Origin: Absidia repens
Taxonomy: Eukaryota > Mucoromycota > Mucoromycetes > Mucorales > Cunninghamellaceae
Direction: 5' to 3'
NCBI GenBank assembly: GCA_002105175.1
Contig: MCGE01000002.1
Location: forward strand, 1,054,001 to 1,118,000
Length of the DNA stretch: 64,000 bases
Within the stretch, counting starts at the first letter, position 1. Each line of letters opens with the position of its first letter. Shown piece by piece: positions 1 to 11,029 of this stretch. Position numbers and translations under genes: made by a program. Under the pieces are notes generated by a model. It was not told the DNA's origin, made no database searches, and was given only the letters and a program-made list of their open reading frames with translations.

Positions 1-1627
1 ACGGGTCATCACGGTCGGGACACCAGCACAGCGTCGTTCCACACAGTCCTTGATTAAAGTCAATGCCGGGGTGATACCAATACCAGCAGCATAGCAACTG
101 AGCACCTTGTAGTCTTGATATTCCAAACGAGGACCATAAGGGCCATCCACCTTGAAGTGTAAGTCATTATTTTGATCAGCATGGTCAAGCAAGTTGCGAG
201 TAAATCCACCCAAGGCCTTGATATGTAAAGACGCCACCATGTTCGATGACGAAGAAGTATCAGCAATGGCTGCGGCACCACGTCGTCGCAAATTCACGGT
301 GTCCAATGAGAGATTGTCATCTGTGTCCAAGGAACCGGCATTGTTATTGTTTTTAGATGAGTCCATTCCAGTCTTCTTTTCGTCAGTTGGAGTGATGGTT
401 TCGTTGATAATAGAAGATTCCGCTGATGATGGTAGTGATGAGCTGCCTCGGGAGCCACGGAAGACTTCAGAGATGGTCATAGGATGCCAGTTTGCGAATT
501 GCCATTTGCACCATGCCTTGCCTTTTTTTGCCATTGCCACAAACACATACTGACCAGGTTGATACCGACCGGCGAGACGGGCGTGGTCAAACAAGACGCG
601 GACAATGCCTTCCTGCTTTTCAGATTTCGCCACTGCAGGGCTAATTTGGATAGGAACGACAGGAATGAACCAGGATTGATAAGATCGCCAGCACCGATCA
701 GCTACCCACAAAATCACCACTGGCATAAAGTAGACAAAACACATGACTTCATGAATACAGACAAAGATAATGGCCACTATGATACCAACAATGTGAGCAT
801 AGTAGAAAAATTCAAAAAAGTTGCGGCGAATGTAAGCAAAGGATGTCGCAAATAAAAGGAGGAATCCCAACATAGCAATTGTGCCTGAGGTTTGTTCCAA
901 GTCATAGAATAATGTATCAGCGGCAATATAGGTCTTTTGATAACCATGGAGCCTAACAGATAAAGACGAAAGAAAGAACAGAAAAAAAAAAAAAAAAAAG
1001 AGTGAGGGTGCGTTTTTAAAACACCGAGTTTTTTTTCTAGGGCAGGTCAACTTACATTCGCCAGACAAAGTGAGGAATAAATTCCAATAAACCGATCCGG
1101 GCTAACCAACGGTGATATGGAATCATTTGTTCAAAGGTAAAACCAGACATAGAAGAAAGAAGAGAATTACGTGAAGCCAACATGAAGACAAAGCCCCAAT
1201 TGACCATTCCAATAAAGGCACCACGTCGATCAAACTTTCCAATAACTTCTAATTGATAGGTAGAATACGCAGGGTCCCATTTGAAAGGGGCAAAAAACAC
1301 CCAAATCAAATTGATAGAAATAAAAAGCGACAAACCCACAATATGCTTGATGGCAATCATATCAGTTACCCATGGAATGGAGACCACTCGATCTAAAGGT
1401 CTTAACCATCGTTCCCAGGGCAATGTAGGGTCAAAGGATGAGTCATCAATAGGGAGTGCTGAATTTCCATCTTGCTTTTTAGAGAGTTGTAATTGTTTTC
1501 TACGATGCAAGAAGAGTCGCCAGCGGTTGAATTGATGACCAATACAATAAAGGGTAAACAGTCCCCACCAGAAGAAGGCATAACTGTACCCAGCAATATG
1601 ATACGTGGAAGTTGTTTTTAACTCCAT
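1..1627 (-). CDS. Ferric-reductase/NOX-type transmembrane oxidoreductase, 3' end cut by window
   Basis: A flavocytochrome of the ferric reductase/NADPH oxidase superfamily, which moves electrons from NAD(P)H through FAD and two hemes across a membrane. What is seen: several hydrophobic segments; one HX13H pair in exon 1 (IPYH...IPHF) and a second HX13H pair in exon 2 (YYAH...CIHE), the classical bis-heme ligands; then an FAD-binding stretch with HPMTISEV and, nearer the window edge, a GPYG motif and GIGITP at the start of the NAD-binding lobe. The chain runs off base 1, so the NAD lobe is incomplete. The start is the ATG at 1627; an upstream in-frame TTG is ignored. One intron lies at 953-1055. 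A Ser/Asp-rich insert separates the HPMTISEV region from GPYG. Substrate (iron, copper or oxygen) cannot be told. Family assignment is firm, subfamily is not. Confidence 0.88.
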
Positions 1628-3689
1628 AATGATAATCCAAATCAATAAGTAGTGGGGGGGGGGGAAAAAAAAAGAAGAAGAAAAGGCGCCTAACAGAGTG
1701 AAAAAGAAAATTTATACAAAAATAGGTGATTTTTTAATTCATCCAATCATTTCGATCAGATTAGAAAAAAAAATCTGATAACTAGTTTTTTTTATCGGCT
1801 GGGTGACGGACCATAAAAAAAAGAAGACACCTTTGACAGGGGGGATGCTTCGATTGATTTCATTCTCATGCGATATATCGCATTCCCATTGCTATTTATT
1901 GTACGTTACATTATTTTATTACTTGATCAAATGCATGATCATAAGTTAGCACCCATCCTAGCCAAAACTCTTTTGCTATTCTTTTATACATCTAAACGTA
2001 GATCAAATGTTATTAAACTGATCTTAAAGCGGCAAATAAATCCAGCGTCTATATTTTCCCGACTGGTAACTACTTTTTGACTGTTATATACAAAAGACAT
2101 ATATACATACAGTATATGGATCATCCAGTTTTACACAAAGACAGTATATACCAACCCCTTAGAAAAGAAAAGATTTCCATCCAAATATTTATGTGAAAAA
2201 TAACATGAGAGTACCTCTTTTTTTTTTTTTTTTTTTTTGGTCGATCAAGGTTACTCAAAGCGGAAATTGTGTCGTGTTGCTTTTGTTCTTTCCCGGGTAC
2301 TTTAAATGATTCACCGTTCCTACAGGCTACGACGGCTAAAACATCTGGTCACAATATCAAATGGTCTCAACAAAAAAGACAAATTTCCTTTTTAAATCAA
2401 CCCCACCCACGTAATAATGAAGGACAGCACAAAATTAACTTCTTTGTTTGTTTACATACATGTCAAGACTTTTTTTTTCAAGTAGTAATCCTTACATAAC
2501 AGCTTACTACATCAATGCCAATATGATATCCATCATGTAATCAAAGATGTTGTTCTTTTTTCCCCACCAACCCCGTGACGCCCAAAACAATATTTTTTTC
2601 TTATTGCGGAGATTTCAAAATAAAAATAAAAAAAATACGGATCTGATAACGATCAATAAAATAAAACGATACTAAACCTACTATAAGTTATAAACTATAA
2701 CCAGCTAAAACTATCACCCATAAGATATCCTACTTGCTCGATGTTGCCAATTGTTGAAGACCTTATCACCCTAAGCACTTGTACAATGGGAGGGAAATAG
2801 TTACACATGGCGAAGGTGATGTGTCTTGTGATGTTGATGAGGCTGGTGTTGTCTAGATTTTCTTGGGTGCCCACGTCGAGAATAGTGTTGCTGCTGTTCT
2901 CCATCCTGATTATATCACCCAAATGACTATTGTATTGATCTTGGGATGATAAACGTACGAATCAAAGGATCAGTCTATTCAATAAAACACGATTATCGAT
3001 ATATCAATAGATGGGTTTTTTTCCACTTTTGGTCTTTTTTTTTTTTTTTTTTTTTTGGATGACAGATTATCAACTTGAAAGAAATTTTCATTTTAGATGG
3101 CAGTATATGGGGCCAAGATGGAATTTAGATACCGATGCAAAGTTGTGTATTTGTGTTTTCAGAGACAGACCGAGCAAGCAGAATATACGGTGAATTAATC
3201 ATGGAGGTTTCCCAATTATAATGATAAATGCGGTACTGTACGTATTGTGTGAGACAGGGTGATTAAAAGGGTGAATCTTACCAGTGGGAAGGGTTGGACA
3301 TGGTATTCGAGGATCATCAGCACGCATTTGATGCCAGTGCCATTAGAATGGATTAGTTCATCTATCGAAATCTAAATAATTATCAGTAGTTCATCTTTTG
3401 TATTATCTCCACGATACTTTATGAAAGCCATCCCGTCAATTTGTCGTTCAGCGTGAGGATAGCCATTCCACTTAGATATTTCGAGTCCATCCACCTAAAT
3501 CCGAAGGAGAACCATGTCTCATATTAAGTGTCCTAGAACTATCAATCTACATCCACAACACGATCTAGATTCATTTGCACAGTTGGTCGAAGAGGAATAT
3601 GATTATATTTAATAGTAAAACTGCTAACCAGTCACGGAGCGTTTATGGGAAGTGTAGTCATTGTGGGTAAATTCGAAGGGAAATGTTTG
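1628..3689. other. Intergenic AT-rich stretch
   Basis: No gene I can support. It holds a G11 run near 1653, a poly-T of about 20 at 2219-2238, another at 3038-3056, and between about 3290 and 3620 a less AT-rich segment with short coding-like open frames on both strands (see findings). A 70-codon ATG frame at 1868 lacks recognisable motifs and was not called. Confidence 0.5.
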
Positions 3690-4425
3690 GTAGTTTACTC
3701 ACAAAGTATCTTCACTAACGGCATTATCAACATCCAATGGTCAGTGCATGGTTAATATAAAAAAAAGTATACTTTACTAAAGTATATTGGTATACTAAAA
3801 CTTAAGATGAGGGGTTCAATGCAACAAGTGTAGGAAGGATCTATTGGAGTTCGCATGAGGGCGACTATTGGGGGATCTGAAGAATGGTCAACACTAATCT
3901 AAAGGTACGAATGTGAAGGGGGAACTAGTATACTGTATTAAGCAGACAAGGCATGAGGTGGCTAAAGCGGTATCTTTTATTGAATCGTAACAATTATCGA
4001 CACTAATCAAAAGGATCGACGGTAGTAAAAAAGGATCTATTGCGCAAGACATCCGATAGACTAATGGGGCATTTTTCATTAAAGCAAGTAAAAAGAGACA
4101 TATTTTATTCAGATGTTCAATATAAGCTATGTACAAATTATAACTAAACTAAGCTAATGGATACTCCAAAAAGCCCAACTAAGGTGGTCCAAAATCCTGA
4201 ATCCAAAATAAAAGGGTTTCCCCATGCATCTTGTAATCCCTGATCTGAAACCCCTTCTAAACTAGTCCTGACGCTAATCTGAGATCGCTATAAGCGTAAA
4301 GAAGTCGAATGGTAAAGGAAAAAAAAAAAAAAATGAAAAGAAATGGAGTCAAAAATAAATAAATAAAGGACAGAAGGGGAATAAAATGTTTCACGTGGGC
4401 GGCATTTGAAATATTTTTGGTCTCT
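3690..4425 (+). repeat. Dispersed repeat family, copy 1
   Basis: Homologous by eye to five other stretches in this window. It carries degenerate internal sub-repeats around 3800-4080, an attttatt signal near 4105 (AATAAA on the other strand), the conserved core around 4204-4270 (GGGTTTCCCCATGCATC, CTTGTAATCCCTG, CTTCTAAACTAGTCCTGA), a purine tract, and the box CACGTGGGCGGCATTTGAA at 4392-4410. No open frame or transposase remnant is evident. Weak similarity with the other copies continues to about 4760 (a GCCTCATGAGG-like block, then an ACACCATA block). Confidence 0.75.
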
Positions 4426-4828
4426 CATGAGGCCTCTTTTTTTTTTTTTTGTGAATACAAAGGAGAGACCACCTTTTTGTTGCTGTTCATCATATTTTTA
4501 ACAACCAACACCATAAAAAGCCATAAAAATTTTGATTGTTTTCTGATGATATTAATCACTACCATTCAACATTGGAAGCACGTTTACTCTCTCCTCTTGA
4601 TGCCTTTACGAGCAAGATGTAGCAAGTCGGGATTGTATGTCCCTCTCTCCCCTTCCAAAAGTGTTTAAACAATTGTAGATCCAAGACATATACCTGACAC
4701 TAATATTAAACTAATGCTAGTGGTCACCATATTTTTTTTTCCTGAATATATATATATATATGATGTATATTTGTCATTTATAAATATATATTAAGGTTCA
4801 TCTTCGCAGGATCCTGTGACTCTTTGCT

Positions 4829-4841
4829 CGCGGTATTTTAA
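4829..4841 (+). promoter_or_regulatory. Candidate promoter element upstream of SmF
   Basis: GCGGTATTTTAAA lies about 75-87 bp before the SmF ATG. It fits the recurring GCGGN-ATTTRAA-like pattern found before several other genes and inside the dispersed repeat. Function is inferred only from position and recurrence. Confidence 0.35.
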
Positions 4842-4915
4842 ATATCCGGTTGGTTGTTTGTGAAAAAGAAAAAAAAAGTCGCTGTGTTCAAGGTCCTTTT
4901 CTACATTCAACTACA

Positions 4916-5378
4916 ATGTCAGCTGTAAGTATCTAGAAAAAGAAACGTGCCAAACGAGTGATATTTATTTCCTTTTTTCCCTGTAGTTTGTTCCTGTCAA
5001 CCCAAAACCCTTCCTCAACGATCTTACTGGGAAAGCTGTTGTCGTCAAATTGAAATGGGGTGGTGAATACAAAGGCTACCTTAGCTCAGTTGATGCCTAT
5101 ATGAACTTGCAGGTAATCTGAATAAATAGTATTATGGTGGATATTGGTATGGTTTCACTCAAGTAACCCTTTGTTTTTGGGAATAGCTCCAAAATACGGA
5201 AGAATTTCAGGAAGGTGTATCCGTTGGTACTCTCGGTGAAGTGATGATCAGGTAGAGTGAAGATATGGAAGTTGACTAGAACAATAAATATAGCAATACT
5301 AATTCTATCATTGTTTTTTGTAGATGTAACAATGTGCTTTATATTCGTGGTACTGATGAAGATACTAATATGGATTGA
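4916..5378 (+). CDS. SNRPF: Small nuclear ribonucleoprotein F (SmF)
   Basis: Core Sm-ring subunit of the U1, U2, U4 and U5 snRNPs in the nucleus. The 84-residue product spans the whole Sm fold: [13 protein letters not shown] at the N terminus, Sm1 with [13 protein letters not shown] and SVDAYMNLQ, and Sm2 with [15 protein letters not shown], all diagnostic of the F paralogue rather than other Sm/LSm proteins. Four exons (4916-4924, 4987-5112, 5187-5251, 5324-5378); the first encodes only three residues, and lengths sum to 85 codons including stop. It converges on the short-chain dehydrogenase downstream. Identification is very secure. Confidence 0.96.
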
Positions 5379-5443
5379 CCGAAGTATAGATAGACCCCTT
5401 ACTCAGTTTTATTCATATATCTAGTTATATCGTATTCTTTTCT

Positions 5444-5478
<35 letters not shown>

Positions 5479-5706
5479 AGATCAATACACCATTATTCAT
5501 AAATCACCCATCACACTCCCACACAATACGCTGTTGATCACTAGGATTCCCCATCCCATAGTTTTATATTGACAAAAACAACATTTGACACTTGTAAATA
5601 ATAAAAGACCTTTTTTTATTCATTTGATATTGTGCTTTATTGATGATACATATATGATACACACGGCAAATTATAATATTTTGACAATTATATTACTGCG
5701 CTAATT
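5379..5706. other. Convergent 3' intergenic region
   Basis: Shared 3' flank of SmF (plus strand) and the short-chain dehydrogenase (minus strand). It contains a run of 28 T at 5447-5474 and an AATAAAAG signal near 5600 suited to the plus-strand transcript. Nothing else is seen. Confidence 0.5.
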
Positions 5707-6896
5707 TCAAGCATCCCCAAAAAGAGGGACATGTCTATAAGATCCACCCAATCCACCATCGATTCTGATATCTTGTCCATTGATAAATGATGATTCTGTG
5801 GACGCCAAGAAAGCAACTGTGGCAGCAATCTATATTGAAGAACGAAAATTGAGTTTCATTTTTGCTCTTGATATGCATTTCACATTTTTTATTGATTTAC
5901 CTCGATTGGTTGACCAAATCGTTCCAAGGGATTGTGGTCACGAATCGCTGTGGAATCCATTTGATCCAGTGCATTGATGGCAGGAGTGGTCAAATCGGTG
6001 GCAATAAAACCAGGACAGACTGTGTTGACTCGGATATTCTTTCCTTTAAGTCGCCAGGCAGATGATTGGACCAGACTTACAACGCTATTGTGAAGCAAGG
6101 GAGGATAAAAATAAGTGAAAGGGTATTATAGTATGAAATTTTCATGGGAAAAAGAAAAACCTACGCAGCTTTGGAAGCAGAGTAAGAGATGGGACCAGCG
6201 CCCGATCGAAGACCAGCAACTATTTGAAAAGTAATGGTATCAGTAGAAGAAAAAAGGAGGATTAAATGCATTGGCATAATTCTCTTTTCCACTTACTAGA
6301 AGCATTGGCGATGATGGATCCACCGCTAACTTGTTTAGTATCTGAAGTTTTCTCCATGGCGGCAGATGCGTGTTGAATGGCAGTAAATACACTTTAACCA
6401 GGGAATTAATTAGTATCATAGAGATTGCGGAAGTGAATTTTAGGGGAAAAAAAAGAGAAGATGATACTTACCTCCAAGCGTTCACTTCCATAGTTTTCAA
6501 AAAGTCAGCTTTTGTTTCATTGTGGAGACGTCCAAGCATGCAGATCCCAGCATTCGCGAAGAAAACATCCAGTCGACCGTAAGTCGCGAGGGCTTCGTCT
6601 ACCACTGCCTTGACATCGTCTTCAGAAGAAGCATCCACCTTTCTTGCAATGGCATCCACCTTATATTCATCTTGAAGTTTTTTCGCCAATTCATGGAGCT
6701 GGTCGTCTCGAATGTCGGTCACATAGATAGCTTTGGGTTGCTTTTTCGCCATTTCCACAGCGCTGGCCCATCTGTTGAAAGCAATTCATGTACATTCTTT
6801 GATGAGTCGACATGTCAAGTATTCAAAACTTAAATAAACTTACCCAATGCCCGATGAAGAGTTTGCACCAGTAATAATAATAACGTACTTTTCCAT
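5707..6896 (-). CDS. Short-chain dehydrogenase/reductase (SDR) 1
   Basis: NAD(P)-dependent oxidoreductase with a Rossmann fold; the substrate is unknown. The 269-residue chain shows the cofactor motif TGANSSSGIG near residue 9, the NAG structural motif (FFANAGI), a catalytic Ser region, the YSASK catalytic motif, VNTVCPGFIATD after it, and an IDGG end, so it is a complete classical SDR. Six exons (6896-6844, 6771-6472, 6391-6297, 6219-6165, 6084-5901, 5829-5707) sum to 270 codons with stop. The charged C-terminal extension after IDGG (ending LFGDA) is short. A GCGGGG-containing motif lies about 110 bp upstream of the start. Not obviously linked to its neighbours. Confidence 0.93.
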
Positions 6897-7849
6897 TTTT
6901 CTTTTCAATATTAGAGAATATGAAGTCGCGGAAAAAAGAGCGAAAAGAAAAAAGTCATTGGATCTATTTTTTTCTCTTTGTACCTGAAGCTAGTTTCCAG
7001 TGACTCGGCGGGGTTTGGATTTTGAGAACTCTGCTTGTTTTTTAAGTTGCGTTGTCACACAGCCATCGGTACGAGGTAAAAGCATAGAGACAAAAGAACC
7101 AAAGATTTTACAGTCTATAATAGAGAGTCCCATTTGACCCCTCAAAAAAAACTATATGAATGAGTTATGCCTTCCGATGCTAGGTCGTTGAATATGTTCC
7201 TTTCTATTGGTATACTGCAAATGTACTTTTTTGTCATGTCATAGAAAAGTAAATGTTATGTGGAACAGGCGCGGAGTTTTCCTTACATCAATGGAACCCT
7301 ACACTGTATATACTTTATGTGTTCCGTTCACAGCGACTCTGTATGAAGAGTACTATAAAATGGGTTCAAAAATCAGAACAGAGTTCTAGCAGCGGAACCA
7401 TCGCTAAGGTTCTGAGTTCCCTTTTCGGTTGATCTTACCATGTCCAAGGTCAAAACTTGTTTTGCGCCTTTTTTTTTGGGGGGGGCGATGTGCTTATATA
7501 TATATCTGCATGTGCGTGCGTGCGTGTATGTTGTTCATATTTTTATCATCATAGCTTTTGTACTAATGAAAGTATATTCAAATCTATCTCACAGGTATTA
7601 TTTTAATATATCTTGACTGTGGATACTTTTTGCATATGAATCATGCGCAGGTTTGCATTTCACGAGGAGCGGGGATTTAAATTGTCATGTTGGTGGTTGT
7701 TGGATTTTTTTTCTTTTTATCCCTTTTGTCCCAAAAACATATAATCTACCTCTTTTTTTTTGGTTTTGTAACAATACAGTTCGCTTTTGCTTAATAAAGC
7801 GAATTCATTTTTGGTTTTTGTCAAAAATAACAACGACAACAACAGCAAC
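6897..7849. other. Divergent intergenic region
   Basis: Lies between the divergently transcribed SDR1 and the TMEM184-like gene. It holds a GCGGGG motif at 7008, a G8 run near 7480, a short TATA/GT-GC dinucleotide-rich block at about 7495-7530, and the promoter-like box at 7660-7683. No gene seen. Confidence 0.5.
7660..7683 (+). promoter_or_regulatory. Promoter-like box resembling the repeat-family CACGTG module
   Basis: The stretch reads TTCACGAGGAGC followed by GGGGATTTAAATT and sits about 170 bp before the TMEM184-like start. It matches the CACGTGG-GCGGG-ATTTGAA box of the dispersed repeats almost base for base, apart from two extra bases and T-to-A/G-to-A changes. A regulatory role is inferred. 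Confidence 0.4.
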
Positions 7850-10362
7850 ATGAATCTTGCTAACGACAAGGGTTATGGTGAAGGCGGTGCTGGCTCAGAA
7901 TTCAACCCTTTTGTTATTAATATAGCCCTCTTTTTTACTATTACTGGCTCATGTATATCTCTGCTATCAGTTTGGCTTCATTGGAAAAACTATCGGAAAC
8001 CTGTAAGTTTTCGTCAATATTTGGATACTGCAAGGGAAATTGATTGCTTACTAATCTATCCTCTATTCTCACAGAATCAACAACGTCAAGTTATACGGAT
8101 CTTATGGATGTAAGTTTCCTAACCCCTCATTCTTCGCAGTAACCCTCAGTATCCCTTAGTGTCCTTTGCTTTAGTCTTATAATATTCATCAGCTTCATTC
8201 ACTCTTTAATTTTTTTTCTTCTTTAGGGTACCAATCTATGGAATCAGCACATTCATATCATTGATATCGTTGAATACGGCCTTTTACGTCGATACCTTCC
8301 GTGATATATACGAAGCGTTTGTGATCTATACTTTCTTTAACCTACTACTGAACAAACTGGGCGGTGAACGGGCGATGATTATTATGTTGCATAGTCGACC
8401 TCCATCTGAAAACTTTTTTCCAGGCACACTATGGTCTCGTGATATCTATGTGGGCGATCCATACACCTTTTTATTTGTGAAAAGAGGCATTCTCCAATTT
8501 GTTTATGTCAAACCACTTTTGGCAGTTGTCACCATGGTTCTCAAGGCCACCGGGAATTATCAGGATGGGGAAATCTCTTGGTCAAGCTCTTACTTCTACT
8601 TGACGTTCTTTTACAATCTTAGTGTTTGTCTCAGTTTATGGTGTCTAATGGTCTTTTTTTATGCTACAAAAAAGGATTTGGCTGGATTTCGGTAAATATA
8701 CGAATCAATATGAAAAAAGCAAGGAAAAGTGCAATGAATAACCCCTATTTTTTCATATAGGCCCTTACCCAAGTTCTTATGTGTGAAAGCTATCATTTTC
8801 TTTTCCTTTTGGCAAAGTGTTATCATTGCTCTCTTGGTCTTTTTTGGTGCCATACGTGATGGTAAATAAAAACAAGAGAAAACGAAAGTATATAATAATG
8901 GCAACTTAATATTTGATTATGATTCTGTTATATTATAGATGGACCTGAACATATTTCAGTGGCTATTCAAGATTTTCTCGTATGTGTTGAAATGGTTCCA
9001 TTTGCAATTGCTCATTCGTAAGTAGCGAAAGGATCAAATTATGGGTCTAAAGGAGGATGTTTTATTATGAAAATAGGAGCCTGACCGAACATGTTTTTGG
9101 ATCATCTCTTTTACTGACGTAAAACCTTGTATTTATTTACATTTTTAAACAGATTTGCCTTTTCCTATGAAGATTACTATGACGTGAATGTCCACTCTGC
9201 AAGAATGCCGATTTTTACAGCAATAAAGGATTCATTTGGATTGAAGGATGTGGTGATGGATACATTAGATACGCTTCGTGGATCAAAATTCAACTACAAA
9301 TCGTTTGAACCATCTGAAGGTGTACCTCATATAGGCAGTAGTCGTACATCTCGGATCATGGCTGGTTTACGATATTCATCAAGTACCTCAAAAAAACATT
9401 GGCTGGAACCTGCCCCGGCATCCAAATTCCTTAGCACTGGACGTGGTATGAATGATGAAGTGGTAGATGAGGACTCTGAACAGCTGGCTTTTGATGATCC
9501 AGATCCGCGTGATTCTGTTGAAGAACTTTATGTGGCAAGTCGATCTATGCAATTTGGTGACTACAACTATCCAGTAATCGACTTTCGTGCCCCGTTATGG
9601 CGACAACATCGGCGAAAACAGCGATCAGCAGGATACGGCGGAACGTCAACATCAGCTACGGTATTTAGTGCAGCGGAATCATCAACTCGTGGTGGTAGAA
9701 TATTAGAGCAACGACACTCACGATCACCGAAGAATGCGTACATGCCAATTGAACAGCGAGAAGGGTGTGTAGATGTCATTGTGGAACGGGGAAAAGGAAA
9801 CTATGTGGTCGTGGATTCTTCCTCAGCGTCAGAAAATGAAGATTTAACGCCTCCATTACAACGTCATGATCGACGCAAACAAAAACAGCGATCACGAACT
9901 CCATTACGACATCAACCGCAAGTGCATGTATCACAATCGTCTCCTCCATCATATCTGCAACAGACAATGCCGCTCTCTTCCACACCCTCCACCTCAACAT
10001 TCTCAACCACCCTTCATCCGCCTATACCCTCCATATCTCGTACTTCACTTACATCATCATCATCATCATCATCTGCTATTTCATCTCCGTCATCATCATC
10101 AACGACGACTCCACATAAAGCACCACAAATTCAGCAATATTCGTCTCATACAAGATCACCTACTTCTCGACAACCACATCCGACTCGATCACAACAACAA
10201 CAGCAATCAAATCGACCGGAATCATATCAACAATGGGCAAGTATTAACACATCGTGGGATAATCAGCAAGAAAGCCCTGGATCCAACATCTTTGACTACA
10301 CTATTACGAACGACAACAATGAACAAGACGATATGTTTATGACAAGCAACGTATGGAAATAG
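7850..10362 (+). CDS. TMEM184 / organic solute transporter alpha-like membrane protein (DUF300)
   Basis: A 680-residue multi-spanning membrane protein. About seven hydrophobic segments occupy the first ~300 residues, with family-typical stretches: PIYGISTFISLIS, the NLLLNKLGGERAM region, PLPKFLCVKAIIFFSFWQS, and FLVCVEMVPFAIAHSFAFSYEDY at the last helix. This matches the Solute_trans_a family (TMEM184 in animals, vacuolar LAZ1 in plants). The remaining ~380 residues are a Ser/Gln/Thr-rich, probably cytosolic, disordered tail with an acidic patch, much longer than in the animal proteins. Six exons (7850-8002, 8075-8109, 8227-8691, 8761-8861, 8939-9017, 9153-10362) sum to 681 codons with stop. 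The ATG follows a CAA-rich leader. AATAAAG lies near 10442. Confidence 0.9.
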
Positions 10363-11029
10363 GGGGCAGTTTTAGTTGTAGATATATTTATGATTAGTAG
10401 TATTAGCGGGCTATTAGATTGCAATTGTTTTGGTTGAATCAAAATAAAGAACTCCCTTTTTTATATGATATTGCCTTTTATTCAATTTATGTACTGATTA
10501 TATTATATTTACCGTTGAGTGATTTGATAGGATAATGAAGCGGTTGAGAAAAAAAATTCATGTAGTCAAGTAGGACAAGTCGAATACTTGGAATATCCGA
10601 TTTCATTTCAAGTAGTTGATATCTCCTAGCTTGTTACACAAACCCCTTTAAAAGGAACAGGAGTCAGGTTTCTAAGGATTCCAAAAACAATATTACCCCT
10701 TCCTGATTTTGTTGATCGACCAACTTTCTCAGTTAGCGGTTTTTTTCAAACAGACGAATAACGGAATTATTATTTTGTCTTTTAAAATAATGAAATATTC
10801 AAAAAATCATTGGTCAAAGCGAATGGTTTAAATGATCCATTTCATATATGTAAAAAAAAAAAAAAAAAAAAAAGGACAGTAAGAACAAAATTAAGCTTTG
10901 AGAAACTCCGTCAAGAATTTAGTGCCAGGTTATTTTGAAAACACGTTTCTGTTAAGTCTTTGATTTGCTCTACATTTTTGTTCTTCCCTTTTTCTTCTTT
11001 TTTATTTTCATCCTACTTTTTATTACTAA
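10363..11029. other. Intergenic region
   Basis: 3' flank of the TMEM184-like gene and 5' flank of the PC-esterase gene. A poly-A of about 23 lies at 10850-10872, and pyrimidine-rich sequence precedes the next ATG. No gene seen. Confidence 0.5.

Noticed and set aside
1868..2080. A 70-codon ATG frame in the 1.6-3.7 kb interval
   Set aside because: No motif, AT-driven composition, no promoter or poly(A) context.
4417..4668. A frame overlapping the end of repeat copy 1
   Set aside because: Opens with a poly-Phe from a T run and is not preserved in the other repeat copies.
9866..10342. A 158-codon His-rich frame overlapping the TMEM184-like tail
   Set aside because: It is an out-of-frame reading of the CAN/TCN-rich low-complexity tail; the in-frame reading continues the membrane protein.
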